In this document: piece by piece, positions 53,303-64,000 of the stretch
Position numbering within the stretch: position 1 is the first letter of the stretch
Layout of the letters: the number at the start of each line of letters is the position of its first letter
From: Takakia lepidozioides
Lineage: Eukaryota > Streptophyta > Takakiopsida > Takakiales > Takakiaceae
Length of the DNA stretch: 64,000 bases
Reading direction: 5' to 3'
Assembly: GCA_030704615.1 (NCBI GenBank)
Contig: CM060733.1
Span: 28,706,001 to 28,770,000, forward strand
Program-made: the position numbers and the translations under genes
Notes under the pieces: model-generated
Databases searched by the model: none
The model's input: the letters and a program-made list of their open reading frames with translations, nothing else
What the model was told of the DNA's origin: nothing

Positions 53303-55325
53303 TCACATGTGCTGCTCCAGGAAACGACCCACATCTTTGTCCATGTCCAAGGCCAGCTTGCGGTTCTTGTTGATAAAGACGCCAGACTTTTTCTTCGCCG
53401 GTCTCTTGGTACTCGGACCCTCCTCGACCTCCTCAGCATGGTCCACGACAGTCCGCTTCTTGGCTTTGCCTCTCCCCTGGGAAGCAGGGACAGCTGTAGG
53501 CGGGCTGGATAGAGCAGACAAACGTAGCGCTGCCGCCCTACTTCGCAACTGAGGCTGGTTAGCAGGTTTGTTTACACTTGCTGGACCTGTCTTTGCAGCT
53601 TTGTGGGTCGCATGCGTAGAACTGACCCGCGCATCGGGGGGCGTGCTCACCCCCACACCTTTCTTGGTTGTCAATCCCACGTTTGCAGCATGGGCGGAAG
53701 ATGTCATGTCTTCAGAAGTAGACAGTCTGCCGACGGAGGGACGAACATCCTGTGAGGATACCGAGCAAAATGACGAATTAGCCCAATTTCACAATGTGCT
53801 AAAACATAAACAATAGTGCTAAAAGAGGAAATGACACAACCTGCCCAAGGGGCGAGGGAGCAGACTCCATGTAATCCAGCGCTATACTAGACGGTGTCTG
53901 CGCCGCATATGGTTCCTTGTCAGTGTGCCTGCCAGCATGTTTAGTCTGTTGCTCAATGTGGGCAGTCTGCTCGACCGCCGGTTCTTCGTCAGTCCTTTCG
54001 TCTGTGAACTGTGCAGTCTGTTGGCAACTCTGCGGTTCAGTCTCTTCCTCAATGTGGGCAATGTGCTTGGTGGCAGGTTGGTCGTCAGTCCTTCCCTCTG
54101 TGAAGTGTGCAGTGTGCTGGTCAGGCCGTGCAGTCTGAACTGTGCAGTCAGAGCTGAGCTGTGCAGTCTGCCGCTCCGAGCCATCCTGGTCAGTCCTTCC
54201 ATCTGTGACCTGTGCAGTCTGCTGGTTAGTCTGCGGTTCAGTCTGCTCATCAATGAAGACAGTATGCTGCCCTGCCACAGGTTGCTCGGCAGTCCTTTCA
54301 TGTGTCCACTGTTCAGTGTGCTGGTCAATCTGGTGGACAGCCGGCTGGGTGTTCGGATCTCCATGGACTTGGGAAACATCAAGAACATGTATGGAAGACC
54401 CACCGGCAATTGCTTCCTCAGACTCTTCTGTAAGATCTATGATACGGTTTTGCGTTCCCAAATTGAGTTCGGTCATCACGTAAGACTCATCTATGGCTTT
54501 TGCCGGTGAGCGCACAAAAACGGGACTAAGCTGGAAGGTCATAGAAGGCAGGCCACGGGGAGCTGGATAAGAATGCTTTACCGGTGACCTGATGACGTCG
54601 TCAGTGAATGTGCCTGGGGGAAAAATGGACTCGGTCAAACACTCATACTGGCAGATCCAAAAACATGTTGTTGGGAACTCAGCAGAAATTCGTCCACAAG
54701 GTCCCGGTGAGGCCAGTGAATCCGAGTCTGTTGCACAATCCAGGGAACAGACTAGCTGTTAGTCTCCTGGATAGTCTGCTCGGCCATCTGATGAGTGGGT
54801 TCGCCAGTGTGCTGCACAGTCTGCTGAGGGGCAATCTGCTGGCTGAATTCGTCGGTCTGCTGTACGGTCTGCTGAGGGGCAATCTGCTGGCTGGATTCGT
54901 CGGTCTGCTGCACGGTTTGCTGTATAGTTTGCTGAGGGGCAGTCTGGTGGCCATGTTCGCTGGTCTGCTGCACAGTCGGTTGAGGGGCAGTCTGTTGGCC
55001 GATCTGTTCTCCGGTCTGCTGCAAAGTCTGCAAAGTTCGTTGCCCGCTCAACACTGTTTGCACAAATTGAGTATGTGTGTGCGGGGCAGTCTGCTAGGAG
55101 TGATCCGGCCTATTACCCGGGACGGTCTGGTGCACATGCTCGGTCTCCAGCACTTGGGCAGTCTGCCCACATGTGTCGTGGGGAATATGTTGTTTGACAT
55201 TCTTGTGGCCAGTCTGCTGGACAGTCTCCCAAACTCCTTGTAAAGCCAGGACAAGGTCCCTTGCACCTCTGGCAAAAGAGTCAAAAGCAGCCTGCACTTG
55301 CTTGTCTCCCAGATCAACTCGCCCT
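53303..55325 (-). pseudogene. Gln/Thr-rich repeat exons of the Ulp1-like gene
   Basis: 53842-54638 encodes repeated TEPQTNQQTAQ/QHTVF units after an N-terminal segment (NLGTQNRIIDLTEESEEAIA). 54752-55325 encodes QQTAPQQTVQQT repeats after RVDLGDKQVQAAFDSFARG (acceptor at about 55326). 53303-53707 is basic (KKSGVFINKNRKLALDMDKD), perhaps a nuclear signal. The repeats arise because CAGCAGACT, the element's dispersed DNA motif, reads QQT. A TAG at about 55094 sits where CAG would give QQT, so the segment is mutated. Confidence 0.55.
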
Positions 55326-55414
55326 GCAACATATGTTTATGCAAATGTGAACTTCTAAAAAAGTTGGCAAAAGAAATTGAGCTGAAACACGAAAGTTGCC
55401 CATAATATTTTACC

Positions 55415-56600
55415 TTCCAAGAGATTTCCGACGAGGCCAATGTCCTTGATTTGCCGGCACAGGCATGCTCCATCGAGATGAGCAATGACGCCGATGCGGT
55501 CTTCAGTTGGGATCCCACACCACAGGACTTTGAAGACATTGGGATTCTGCAAAACAATGTCGAATACTGCTCGCTCCATCACCAATGCAAACCAGTGCAA
55601 TGCGTCATCCACCACAAACTTCTATGAATGGTCTGTTCCATGGAGTAAGTCCATCCTCAAACTATGCAGATCCTTCATCAACTTGTTGTATGAGCGGAAA
55701 TTGCCAAATTGCATCCATCTGTGTTGTAGGAAGGAAGCTGCCATGCGCTCAAAGTCCTCCTCAGTCAATCCGAACAAGTGCTTTCTTCGCACCCCAAAGG
55801 TTGGATGTGCCATAGGCATATGTCTGAGGTCTTCAGGCCGTGGGTCATCCATGAGAATCAGCTGCACAAGTAGAGGCGTCGCATTTTGGTCGCTTGTGGC
55901 TTCAATGGCAACAACAGAGGCGGCTTCTAGAACATGGTTGGCTTCCTCAATAGAAAACTCCATGGAATAATGAAAGGGTACAAATGACCACCAGCGGTCC
56001 GCAACAATCCGGTGGAGCTCATTATGCCAATCCAAATGGGGATTAATTTCTCTCACCCTAAGTCGGGGAAGTGTGAGGTCTTCAGCTCCGGGTCGAATTA
56101 CCGGTGATGGCGATCGCCAAACTGCAAAAAGCGCCGTGCTATGTGAGAGAAAGGAAGTCTGCTGGTCTGCAGTCTGTTCGATGATAGGACTTCCCATTGG
56201 CATGGGCTGTATGATGGGCTCCTGGAGAGGAGTCTGCAGGATGACAGGCTGCTCGTTGGGAGTCTGCTCCGTTGGAGTCTGCTGGATGACAGGCTGCTGA
56301 ATGGGAGTCTGCTGGATGACGGCCTGCTGAATGGGAGTCTGCTGGATGGCAGACTCGGCTGTCCCAGACGCATTACCCCCCGATGCGTCTTGAATATGTA
56401 ATGTCGCTATAGCAGCAGATGACCCAGGATACTTCAATAATATGTACTCTCGCACGCGGTCCACTTCCGCACGCACTGCAATCGCTTGTAAAAGAGCATC
56501 ATTGCTAGGTATCCGCCAAGCCTGAATGGCCCTACGAATAGAAACACGTTCATCCTGGTACACGGCAGAGAACTTGGACGTCAGGAACATGGACGTGGAC
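55415..56600 (-). pseudogene. Large exon of Ulp1-like gene with (QQTP)n and conserved globular segment
   Basis: After an acceptor at about 56600 the frame gives FSAVYQDERVSIRRAIQAWR, a Q/P-rich stretch (IQQTPIQQAVIQQTPIQQPV and more), then LPRLRVREINPHLDWHNELH and IVADRWWSFVPFHYSMEFSI. After a TAG (55622-55624) it continues as KFVVDDALHWFALVMERAVF to GLVGNLLEGK at the donor GTAAAATA (about 55413). The globular segment is not recognised as a named domain; it resembles the uncharacterised regions that precede Ulp1 domains in transposon genes. Confidence 0.55.
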
Positions 56601-56872
56601 TCTATATTCACCTCATGCAGCAGACTGGACTCACAGACCAGCAGACTGTAACGTGCGTACGTAGGGTGGAGGCAACTAGTAGACTATACCAGTGGACTGG
56701 ACCAACGGACTCAGTAAGTAATGCAGCGATATAAAACAGACTAATTGACGAGCGGAGTGAGCCAGCGGACTGAGGAGAGAATGCAGCGGACTGACCAGAC
56801 TGAATAGGCAACGTGACCCCGATGATGGACTCAAACAGCACAGAGAACAGACTGGGCGGTCAGACTGACCAT

Positions 56873-57766
56873 TACCTCCTCTACTTCATCATCGTCATCT
56901 TCATCTTCAAAGCTGTTCAACCAGTTCTGTTCCGCCTGTCGGATGAATGTGCGTAGCAGACCTGACTGGGCAACTCTGTAGAAATAACGGAAGAAGTCTG
57001 GTATCCCCAATTGGTGGGCACTCTGGTGGGAAAAGCCCAAAGTCAACGAGGTGCAATGTGCCAGGGCAGACTGGCCCTTCAGTGCTCTGTTGAGTTTTTG
57101 GTTTTGACCCTAAACCGATGGCATGGGTCGCGATATTTGTGTGAGTCTGCTGCCGAGTCTGGGTCTGCCGCCCAGGACGGGGTTCAGTCTGTTGCGTGGA
57201 TTTTGCCCTTGCCTCGCGAGCAGATCTTGCAGCCTTCTTCTTTTTTTGCCTCTCCTTTTTTTGGGCCCCATCACTCAGTTTACGTTTTCTGGGAGCGTCC
57301 GGCGTTCCCTGCACTTGCAAATCCTCCATTGACGGGCCACCACAATGGACGCCATACCGTGCGTGCACTTCGTCTAATTCCAAAGTGCGGGGGTCAAGCA
57401 CTGATCCGCACAAGCGCATTGTGGCCTCTTTGACAATCAACATTTCTTTCAGTATCGGCCAAGGCTTGAAATCCCGTGGAATCATTGCAACAGTCTCCTT
57501 GCAACCCGTGTCAACACAATGCCGATTTAGTTGGATTTTGTCCTTGATAACCTCTTCACAGAAGGGACAGAAGAGCTTGTCCTTTTGCGAATTCGAGTTT
57601 TTGGGGTTCTGGGCGTGGAGGTCTACAAATGCTTCCATTATTTTATGATCAAACTCGTCTGGTGAGTACCAGTACCTTCGTTCCTTCTTCAGTCTGGTTT
57701 GGTGCACAAAATCCACCCAGTCCGCTCCACCCTTTTCACAAGCATCCTCCATTGCTGCAGAATGAA
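56873..57766 (-). pseudogene. N-terminal zinc-finger exons of the Ulp1-like gene
   Basis: A likely start is the ATG of MEDACEKGGADWVDFVHQTR (about 57752). A CX2C...HX4-5C finger follows (CPFCEEVIKDKIQLNRHCVD, about 57505-57570), then a lysine-rich stretch (KKERQKKKKAARSAREARAK). A probable intron of about 100 bases starts near GGTTTAGG (about 57120). The next exon reads SAHQLGIPDFFRYFYRVAQS and ends in an acidic run (EDEDDDDEVEEV) at the donor GTAATG (about 56872). The finger plus basic tail suggests nucleic-acid binding. Confidence 0.55.
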
Positions 57767-57839
57767 ACGAAGGTGCAAGGACAATGAGCGACAGAGCGAC
57801 AGATAGAAGTCCTATGAAAAGACTCACCCTAAGCAAGAA

Positions 57840-59431
57840 GAGGACACAGAATAGAATGGAAACACCGCAACAAGTGAGAACATCACCGAGCCGATGAACT
57901 TCGAGTTGTTACGAAGGCGAGCGTGTTTGCGACGCTTCGCGGCTCACCGCGACTCTCCACACCTGGGGAAGAACGGTCGTCTTTCGTTACGGTGATGGAA
58001 ACGCAAAGAGGAAAACAAAACAGTGCAAAACTGTGCGAAGAAACAGGCGCGAAGATAATGGAGTCGATCGCACAGGGAACATGAGAAGAAAGTAGAAGTA
58101 GAAGGGGGAAATCGGGCATGGCACTGCCAACGTGGCGCGATTTCACAGGCGCCAACTATCCGCCGTCATCACATTGAATACGTCCACCGAACGAACGCAT
58201 CGTACTAAATTCATCCACGGTCCTCGCAAGTGCAGCAGACTCATTTCCCATCGGGCCGAGAGTCCACCGGACCGCCAGTCCAGCGGACTATTCGCTTTGC
58301 TGAGGCGAAGCGGCTTCATATTGGAGGCACTTCCCTGCCAGCGGAATGAAGACAAAAGAGAGTAAGGGGAGAACATGAAAGTCGAACACACCCATTGCGA
58401 ATAGACTCGCGGCACAACAGACTGATGCATGTACAGTCCAACAGACTGATATCCATAGAGGAGAACTGTCCAGCAGACGGACGTTTCGCCAGACTGGCGG
58501 GAGAACAAGCCAAAAGACTGACCGGAGGGAAAATAAGAAGTCAAACAGATTTAGTACAACAGACTTCCAACACAACAGACTGACACATTCACAAGTGCAA
58601 CAGACTGATATCCCAACAGACGGACTTCCAGCAGACCGCACAGACTCGCGACACAACGGACCTCAAACATCCACACGCATTTGCAGATGCAATTGTCTCA
58701 GCCTGGTCCGTCTCTTGGCAAATGCGACAATGTACCGATTCTGCACCTACTCCCGTCGTGGCTCAGACATCTGCATTCAGCAGGTGCGTGTGGATGTTTG
58801 AGGACCTTACGACTGGATGGTGTTCCGTGACGACTCAAATTGTTCTTTTGTGCTGCCATCCCTTATATAATACCATGTGGATCCATCACAAAGCTGGGTT
58901 TCTTCAGATTCTCCGCCCTTTTCCACAATTTATGCACGACGGATGTAAGCCGCTATACTTGGTCACATAAACAGTTTCATCGTCCAATACGAAATCTGCA
59001 ATACACGCCCCCATGTGCATACGCTTCCACCATTTTCGCGCCCATGTTACCCATGGGTTCCTTTAACGAACTAAACTTGTGAAGGCTCTCATGATGGATG
59101 CAGTACAAAGGGGCTAAACGTATTATGACGGATCACAAGCAGATGACGTTATCGACGACAGATGTCCGCATTTTTCATATTTATGACATAGAACCAAACC
59201 ATAAAACGAAGGTTCCCGAAAGCACAACAAGAAGGCAAAAATAGTGGAAGCATATGCACGATGGTGGCTGTAGTGCCGAGACAGTCCTCTCATGTTCATG
59301 CACACGCTTCATCATCATCATGAACATCGCGCGCAAAAAAAGAACGGTCGCGTGCATGGAAACGCCTACCGCAACATCGGACAACAAACAGCCGTAAAAA
59401 GAGAGCGGCCGGGATTTGGTGGGAAGATCAT
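57840..59431. other. Upstream region of the Ulp1-like gene within the giant element
   Basis: From 58200 to 58680 a dense array of CARCAGACTG-type units is present. The rest (58700-59430) shows no recognisable gene. A promoter for the - strand gene must lie somewhere here, but no convincing core element was identified. Confidence 0.5.
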
Positions 59432-59753
59432 TGCCATTTTCGCAGCCCTAAAAATGGAGGGCTCGGATGGGTTATGGGAATGGACGGTGGCGATCCTGCG
59501 CCGTCAGCGGACTGGCGGGCAGACTGGCGGACTGGCAGACTGCTGGGCAGCGGACTGGAGGGCAGCGGACTCATGGGCGGGGATTGGCCGCGCGGCGGAC
59601 GGGGGCGCGGGCACGGTTGCTGCAGCCGCGCCCGCGGCTGGGCGACCGCGCGCAGCGGGGGGCGGGGTACTGGGGAGCCGGGCGTCCGTGCGCGGGGCCC
59701 ACCGGCCACTGCCCATTGAAGACCCTATTATCTTAAAATGAGAGGCTGGGCGG
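59432..59753 (-). repeat. Right terminal inverted repeat of the giant element
   Basis: This is the reverse complement of the left TIR, from GCAGCCCTAAAAATGGAG through the CAGACTGG-type array (59505-59575) and the GC-rich block to AAAATGAGAGGCTGGGCGGC. The copies look well over 90 percent identical outside the array, which suggests a young insertion. Confidence 0.85.
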
Positions 59754-60097
59754 CCTATGTCCCTTTTCCTTCTTACAAAAAAAAGAAAAAAAAAAGGCTC
59801 AACATGCTTTTTGCCACACACTTATGAGAGTATATGGGAGAGCGTGTAACCATAGTGCCCAGTGCCCGTGGCAAGCGGGGGCGGTGTGGGCCCCGCAGGG
59901 GGCTTGTGTGCCTGCGTGGCGTAGAGGACGTGGCGCAGCGGGCAGGTGGGAGGCTGGCAGCCCCGGTCCGTGGCCCCCGCCCAATCTACCTCCTAGGCGG
60001 CCCAGGGCAGCCTGGGGCGGCTCTTTTCAGGCCCATTTGTGCTCATGTCCCGGGGCCTACTGTCCCCTCAGTGTTTGGGACATAGTGCCGAGGCCAG
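59754..60097. other. Spacer between giant element and CAS copy 2
   Basis: This is GC-rich sequence with an A-rich tract at 59776-59796. No gene is recognised. Homology with CAS copy 1 begins at about 60098 (GCCAGTACACT). Confidence 0.5.
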
Positions 60098-61778
60098 GCC
60101 AGTACACTGGTTTCTGGAAGAATCAGAGTGGCATTGTTCCTGGGCTTGTCTGATTGCGTCCTGCTTTTGCTTCTCAAATGATGGCTTGCTATGCTTGCTG
60201 CTGCTTCAGTGCCAGCATCTCTTGTCACATTATTGCACTGGAGCCGTGATTTTTCTCCCGGGTTTCGGTGCTCATCGTCACCTCCTCGCTTTGTTTTTCG
60301 TAAGTACTCATCAGATTCATGATTTTAAAAAACATTTCCAACTTCTCCGTTGATAATTGCTGGCTGATGCTCCTAAATGCGCTTGTTCTCCTTGCATTGG
60401 AGCACCAATTTTTCCCGGCTTGAGGTGCTTATCTTCACCTTGTGGCTCTATCTCCAATTTTTCCCGGGGTTGTGAGCTGGTTGCGTCTTCTCAAACGACA
60501 GTGTTTCTTTGTCAGATTCCTTGGATTGGAGCTGTGTTTTCCCCAGGCTCAAGGTGCCGATCTCCACCTCCTTGCTCTCCCTGTTTTTGTGCTTCGTGTA
60601 TTCTGATACAATGGGATTTGTTTCATAACTTTCGTTCTCTGACTCTCTGCTTGTCTCGGTCCTTGGCCTTATCTGTCCAGCTACAGAGGCAGCCGGCTAG
60701 ATGTGGACTCTCAAATCATCCGAGGGCGGGGGTCCCTGGATGCGCACCATGAATGGATACGTCGGACGACAGACCTGGCATTATGCTGAGGAACGGGAGT
60801 CGCTCGCAGATCATGTAGCAGTAGAAAAGGCGAGGTCTGTATTCACGGAAAACCGATATGAAAAGCGACATAGTGCAGACAAACTCATGCGCATGCAGGT
60901 CAGTTTATAGCGACTTCATCCAGGAATGCCCTTTCCCCCAATGATGCAATCAACTTGGAGAAGACGATTGTGAGCGCTACAGAAGTATAGCATTGAATTT
61001 AGATGGAGTAATGTGATGATGTGCAAGAGCCAAAATGGGTCCTTGCCTTTTAATTGTATAGGTCTCTATTGATTGAGGTTTCCTCCAAGGAATGCACCAA
61101 TGCAGCATTAAAAGCCATCCTTTTGAAACTTCAATGCGAGTATACCATGCTTCTAGTTCTCCTGTTATCTCATTAAATGCAGGTGACTTAGTCTAAGAAT
61201 GATACCTATTTCACAGCTGTTAAATGTGATTGACTGAAGAGATTGCATTGAACAACCACTGAAGCTCAAGTACATTCAACATTCACACGCTTAAAGATAT
61301 AGGTAACTGTTACTGTGGCATTGTGTCCGTGTATCGATGTTCAGCAGAGTATTTGCAAGACTTAATGTGATAAGATACCAGTCTCTGCTCCGCAATAGAA
61401 GATGACCTTCAATTTGTGGAGGAAAATTGGTGTGCTCCCTCTTGTAGAAAGGGTGGGAGGAATTTTCACAGCATTGGTTGGTATGGTAAAGTGACTTTCT
61501 TTTTTCTACCTTTGACATGATTTATTGTTTGAAATGCTCACATAGTTTGCGAGGGAGAACCCTCTTGCTCCTCTGCCTACTCAAGTCAAATTGGAGAACA
61601 GAAGTGATTTGACTGAAGATGCTGTCACGACAACTCTCCGCCGGGCTTTGAGATTCTACTCCACCATTCAAGCCCACGATGGGCACTGGCCTGGTGATTA
61701 TGGAGGCCCTATGTTTCTTATACCAGGCCTGGTGAGCGTCCCCACAAGGCCTTGATGTTGAATTGTTGTTTTTTGGCT
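60098..61778 (+). repeat. Duplicated CAS 5' segment (copy 2)
   Basis: This is collinear with 2260-4240 through the leader, exon 1, intron 1, exon 2 and the start of intron 2. Exon sequences differ at only a few bases. Copy 2 lacks 400 bases corresponding to 2701-3100 and has about 115 extra bases near 60365-60480. Confidence 0.92.
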
Positions 61779-63989
61779 CCTCAATTGCGAAGCGTTGGGT
61801 CTCACTAATTTTTTCCACTGCAGAGGGATCAATTCTGAAGTAAAAAAAGCCATGTGTTATTAGGCCTGCCTTGGAGTACGCATCTGCAGTGTGGGTTGAT
61901 AACTCCAACCAGGCTAAGTCTCTCGAATCCATTCAAGTGGGGGTGCTCAGGGACTGCATGTCAGCATGCTCCAAAACAGCTAATGTGGCTGTTCTGGGTG
62001 AGTTAGGCATCCCTCCTCTAAGCTCCTGACGAGATGAATTCAAGGTCGGATGGTGGGATCAGCTGCAACGTATGACTAATATCAGAAATCCTAAGCTAAT
62101 CAACTCTATATCTTGGAAGCAGGATCACCCTGTCAAACAGGCTAAGTCCTGGCGGAAGAGGGTAGAAGAGATTTTGAAGGATCTGAATCTTAGTCCGCAA
62201 GTCTTTGATCCTGGTGAATAAATTTGACTTAGAGGCTGTAGTGTCCAAAGCCATGTCTGTTGCCAGGAAATTGTCTGATGAAAATTAAGTTAGGCAGAAA
62301 ACTTCCCTGAACTTGTTTCCAGTCTGTGACATGGGTGAGGCCATCATGGACGACCTCAAGGGTCTACCCACTCTCGGCACAGGACTGAAATTTAAACGCA
62401 GGGCGGGAATCCTACATTTGAACAGCAAACAGATGCAGAGAGGAAAGGGGGATTGCAAATGCCCGTTGCGTGGGCAACCTGAAGACAATATCCACTTTCT
62501 GCATTATTGTCCTGGGTACTCTCACCAGAGCGACACCCTCTTGAATTCCATTGGGAATTGTTCCTGTACCTCTATTTACCAACTTTGAAAATCTCGAGGC
62601 TCAGCCAAAAGCCCAGGCCCTTTTGGGGTCTAGTTATTGGGCAGATCATAGCAGATTGATGTTTGTGTGAAGGGATTTCTAAAGGATATCTGGAAAACTT
62701 GGATCAATTGCTTGTTTCAAGGGGCTGTACTACCGGCGTCAGCCCCTGACAAAGGTAGTTTCTGTCCCTTTGTGTTCGCTCAAACTGGGCGCGAGGTCAA
62801 TGGCCACAAGGCTACATTCTCTCTCCTTCTTTGATCCTGGGTAGAATATTTCAGGTGGAATAAAGTGAGTTTTTCCTATGGAATCCTGAAACTGACAAGT
62901 AGATACTTGCTACAAAATCATTCTCTGGTTAGGGCCTTGTGGGATTTATTGAGTGCTTATGTGGTGGTTTGAATTTAGGGTTTCAGAACCCTTAACCTGC
63001 AATTTAGTACTCATTTACAAAAGTTGTTTGAGTACAAATGGCGGCTGCCTGAAACTACAGGCAAAGTGTCGGGCACACCACTCACTGAGCTTTACCTTCA
63101 AGAGATTTTCAACAGGGCTGTGGCCAGCAAGGTTTAAGCGCAACCTTGCCTTCATTATGCTGGTCGAGCTCCCTATGCAGTTCCTTTATTGACATGAACA
63201 GGAAGTTACACTTAGCCCTTACATGTGCTTTGCAATTACTTGTTTTTGCGTGAATGGATATGCGCAACGTTGCAGACTGGTCTGCCTCAAACTTACAAGG
63301 TTCTGTGCAATGTCACACCTTTGCTGTTATTCTTGCAATCTTTCACTTGCTTAGATCTGCATTTCGGACAGCGAAATGCAGATCCTTCACCTTCAATGGG
63401 TCTCTAAGCTATATGTGTAAGTTTTCTACAGAGTACATTGGATAGATGATGAAATCACCTACCACATGAGGCAGCCACTGCCTGGTACAACACTCGATGA
63501 CAGCCTCATGTTTCAGTGAGGGAAGTATTTTACGGAAGTAATGTACCCTTGGAATCTGATACCAGAGGGTTTTGAAGACCCGTCTTTGACTTGGATCAAT
63601 CTCAGTTTACAGCCCAGCTGAGTGGTTTCATTTTGAATACTGTGTTTGTTTTGTTTTAAGACATGGCAATACACTGGGCTATGGTGGAAGACTTGGATTT
63701 GTCTCAGTTTCGAGACATGGGATCGTCAGGGAAGTATTTGTGTTCAGTGGCAAGCTATGTTCTGCAGTTTATGAGCTGCAAGTCTGGTCCTCTCCCCTCC
63801 TATGCCTTAGCTGAGCTCTTTCCTTGCCTTTTTTGCACCTCTTTTTGGCCTGCTAGCCACATCAGGAGCTCATTTGTTTTGTGTCAATTTTATTGGCAGA
63901 TAATCACTCTGTCTGTGACAAGATCACTAGGTGCTGTGTTATCCCAAGCACATCAGCATGAGATGCGTCGTTATCTCTACAACCATCAG
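60701..63989 (+). CDS. CAS1: Cycloartenol synthase copy 2, exons 1-3 (continues beyond window)
   Basis: Exon 1 (60701-60898), exon 2 (61546-61731) and exon 3 (63900-63989) encode the first 158 residues of the same cyclase with no stop. Changes from copy 1 are few: Gly to Arg in the YAEEGES region (YAERES-type reading) and Tyr to His in SQAHQHEM. Splice sites match copy 1, including the GC donor after LYNHQ. Intron 2 is only about 2.2 kb, against 7.8 kb in copy 1, because it holds a single LINE fragment. The catalytic exons lie past the right edge, so whether this copy is complete is unknown. It is in the same orientation as copy 1, about 57.5 kb downstream. Confidence 0.88.
61785..62825 (+). 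mobile_element. Degraded LINE-A fragment in intron 2 of CAS copy 2
   Basis: This follows the post-RT part of the LINE at 6591-9237 from CACTAATTTTTTCCACTGCA through a frame-broken finger ([20 protein letters not shown], about 62461-62520) to a partial terminal block and ACATTCTCTCTC. Several frame changes are present. Confidence 0.75.
62826..63189. other. Intron 2 of CAS copy 2, unique sequence
   Basis: No gene or repeat is recognised. Inverted homology with copy 1 begins at about 63190. Confidence 0.5.
63190..63716 (-). repeat. Counterpart of the inverted intron-2 segment
   Basis: This is the reverse complement of 10420-11022 with small indels. It runs from GGAAGTTACACTTAGCCC to GGATTTGTCTCAGTTTCG. 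Confidence 0.8.
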
Positions 63990-64000
63990 GCACGTCTGTA

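Larger units (their letters stand above)
47212..57766 (-). pseudogene. Zinc-finger / Gln-Thr-rich / Ulp1-like protease gene, interrupted by C2
   Basis: This is a multi-exon gene on the - strand of the giant element. In order: a C2HC-type finger exon (57766 to about 57120) and an acidic exon (about 57022-56875); a large exon (about 56600-55415) with (QQTP)n; two further exon groups rich in QQT repeats (55325-53800); a basic exon (about 53707-53303); then the Ulp1/C48 domain split across 53123-52464 and 47633-47212. Ulp1-type enzymes cleave SUMO or similar conjugates, and Ulp1-like genes are known cargo of plant MULEs. C2 (47637-52463) breaks the protease domain. An in-frame TAG at 55622-55624 also interrupts the large exon. 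Exon joins are inferred from splice sites and frame, and not all are certain. Confidence 0.65.
35785..59753. mobile_element. Giant (about 24 kb) MULE-type TIR element with transposase and Ulp1-like gene
   Basis: Inverted repeats at 35785-36210 and 59432-59753 bound this unit. From the outer end, both read CTCTCATTTTAAGATAATAG, then GGGTCTTCAATGGGCA and a long GC-rich block, with only scattered differences. Inside are a MULE-type transposase on the + strand and a zinc-finger/Ulp1-like protease gene on the - strand, converging on a copia fragment. Plant MULEs carrying Ulp1-like (C48) genes are known (the Kaonashi group), so this content fits a large autonomous or formerly autonomous MULE. Removing the two nested CACTA elements leaves about 14 kb. 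No convincing 9-bp target duplication is seen; TA lies outside both ends. Confidence 0.8.

Noticed and set aside
53917-55243. Long leucine/cysteine/valine-rich + strand frames in 53.9-55.2 kb
   Set aside because: They are the reverse reading of the CAGCAGACT repeats (QQT on the - strand).
46600-59580. CRISPR array, because of the recurring AGTCTGCTG units
   Set aside because: Units are degenerate, irregularly spaced, partly coding, and the sequence is clearly eukaryotic.
1-64000. tRNA, rRNA or other structural RNA genes
   Set aside because: No cloverleaf or rRNA-like segment was recognised by eye; a covariance-model search would be needed to exclude small ones.

Overview
The window is repeat-rich nuclear DNA of a streptophyte. 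The best evidence is an 18-exon oxidosqualene cyclase gene of the cycloartenol synthase (CAS) type with canonical plant-like introns. Around it are non-LTR, Ty3/gypsy and Ty1/copia retrotransposons, CACTA-like and MULE-like DNA transposons, and fragments of PPR and OSB-type (organellar single-strand DNA-binding) genes. A charophyte alga such as Chara or an early-diverging land plant would fit; the species cannot be fixed from the sequence alone.

Layout. 1-2.2 kb: a broken gypsy-type gag. 2.26-25.6 kb: a complete CAS gene on the + strand (exons 3166-24715, 756 codons plus stop), inflated by at least nine non-LTR insertions in introns 2, 12, 14 and 15. Its last exon is duplicated in tandem (25333-25440). 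26.9-28.6 kb: a non-autonomous MULE-like element with a near-perfect 9-bp target duplication, built of minisatellite, hairpin and telomere-like repeats. 28.6-29.4 kb: a decayed BED-finger/hAT-like gene. 29.6-32.5 kb: a LINE whose central block is inverted in place. 32.5-33.8 kb: a small CACTA element with a CCA target duplication. 34.6-35.6 kb: the integrase/chromodomain end of a gypsy chromovirus.

35.8-59.75 kb: a giant (about 24 kb) terminal-inverted-repeat element. It carries two converging genes: a MULE-type DDE transposase with a SWIM finger on the + strand (about 36.4-44.5 kb), and a zinc-finger/glutamine-rich/Ulp1-like cysteine-protease gene on the - strand (about 57.8-47.2 kb). Each gene is interrupted by a related 4.8-4.9 kb CACTA-type element (38882-43792 and 47637-52463), and both of these carry captured pieces of PPR and OSB-like genes. 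A copia fragment lies between the two genes. Degenerate AGTCYGCTG motifs fill the TIRs, introns and exons of the giant element.

60.1-64 kb: a second CAS gene starts in the same orientation. Exons 1-3 are present and nearly identical to the first copy, and the rest lies beyond the window. The locus is therefore a tandem CAS duplication with the giant transposon between the copies. The host-gene role is sterol (cycloartenol) synthesis; nearly everything else is mobile DNA in several nested layers.
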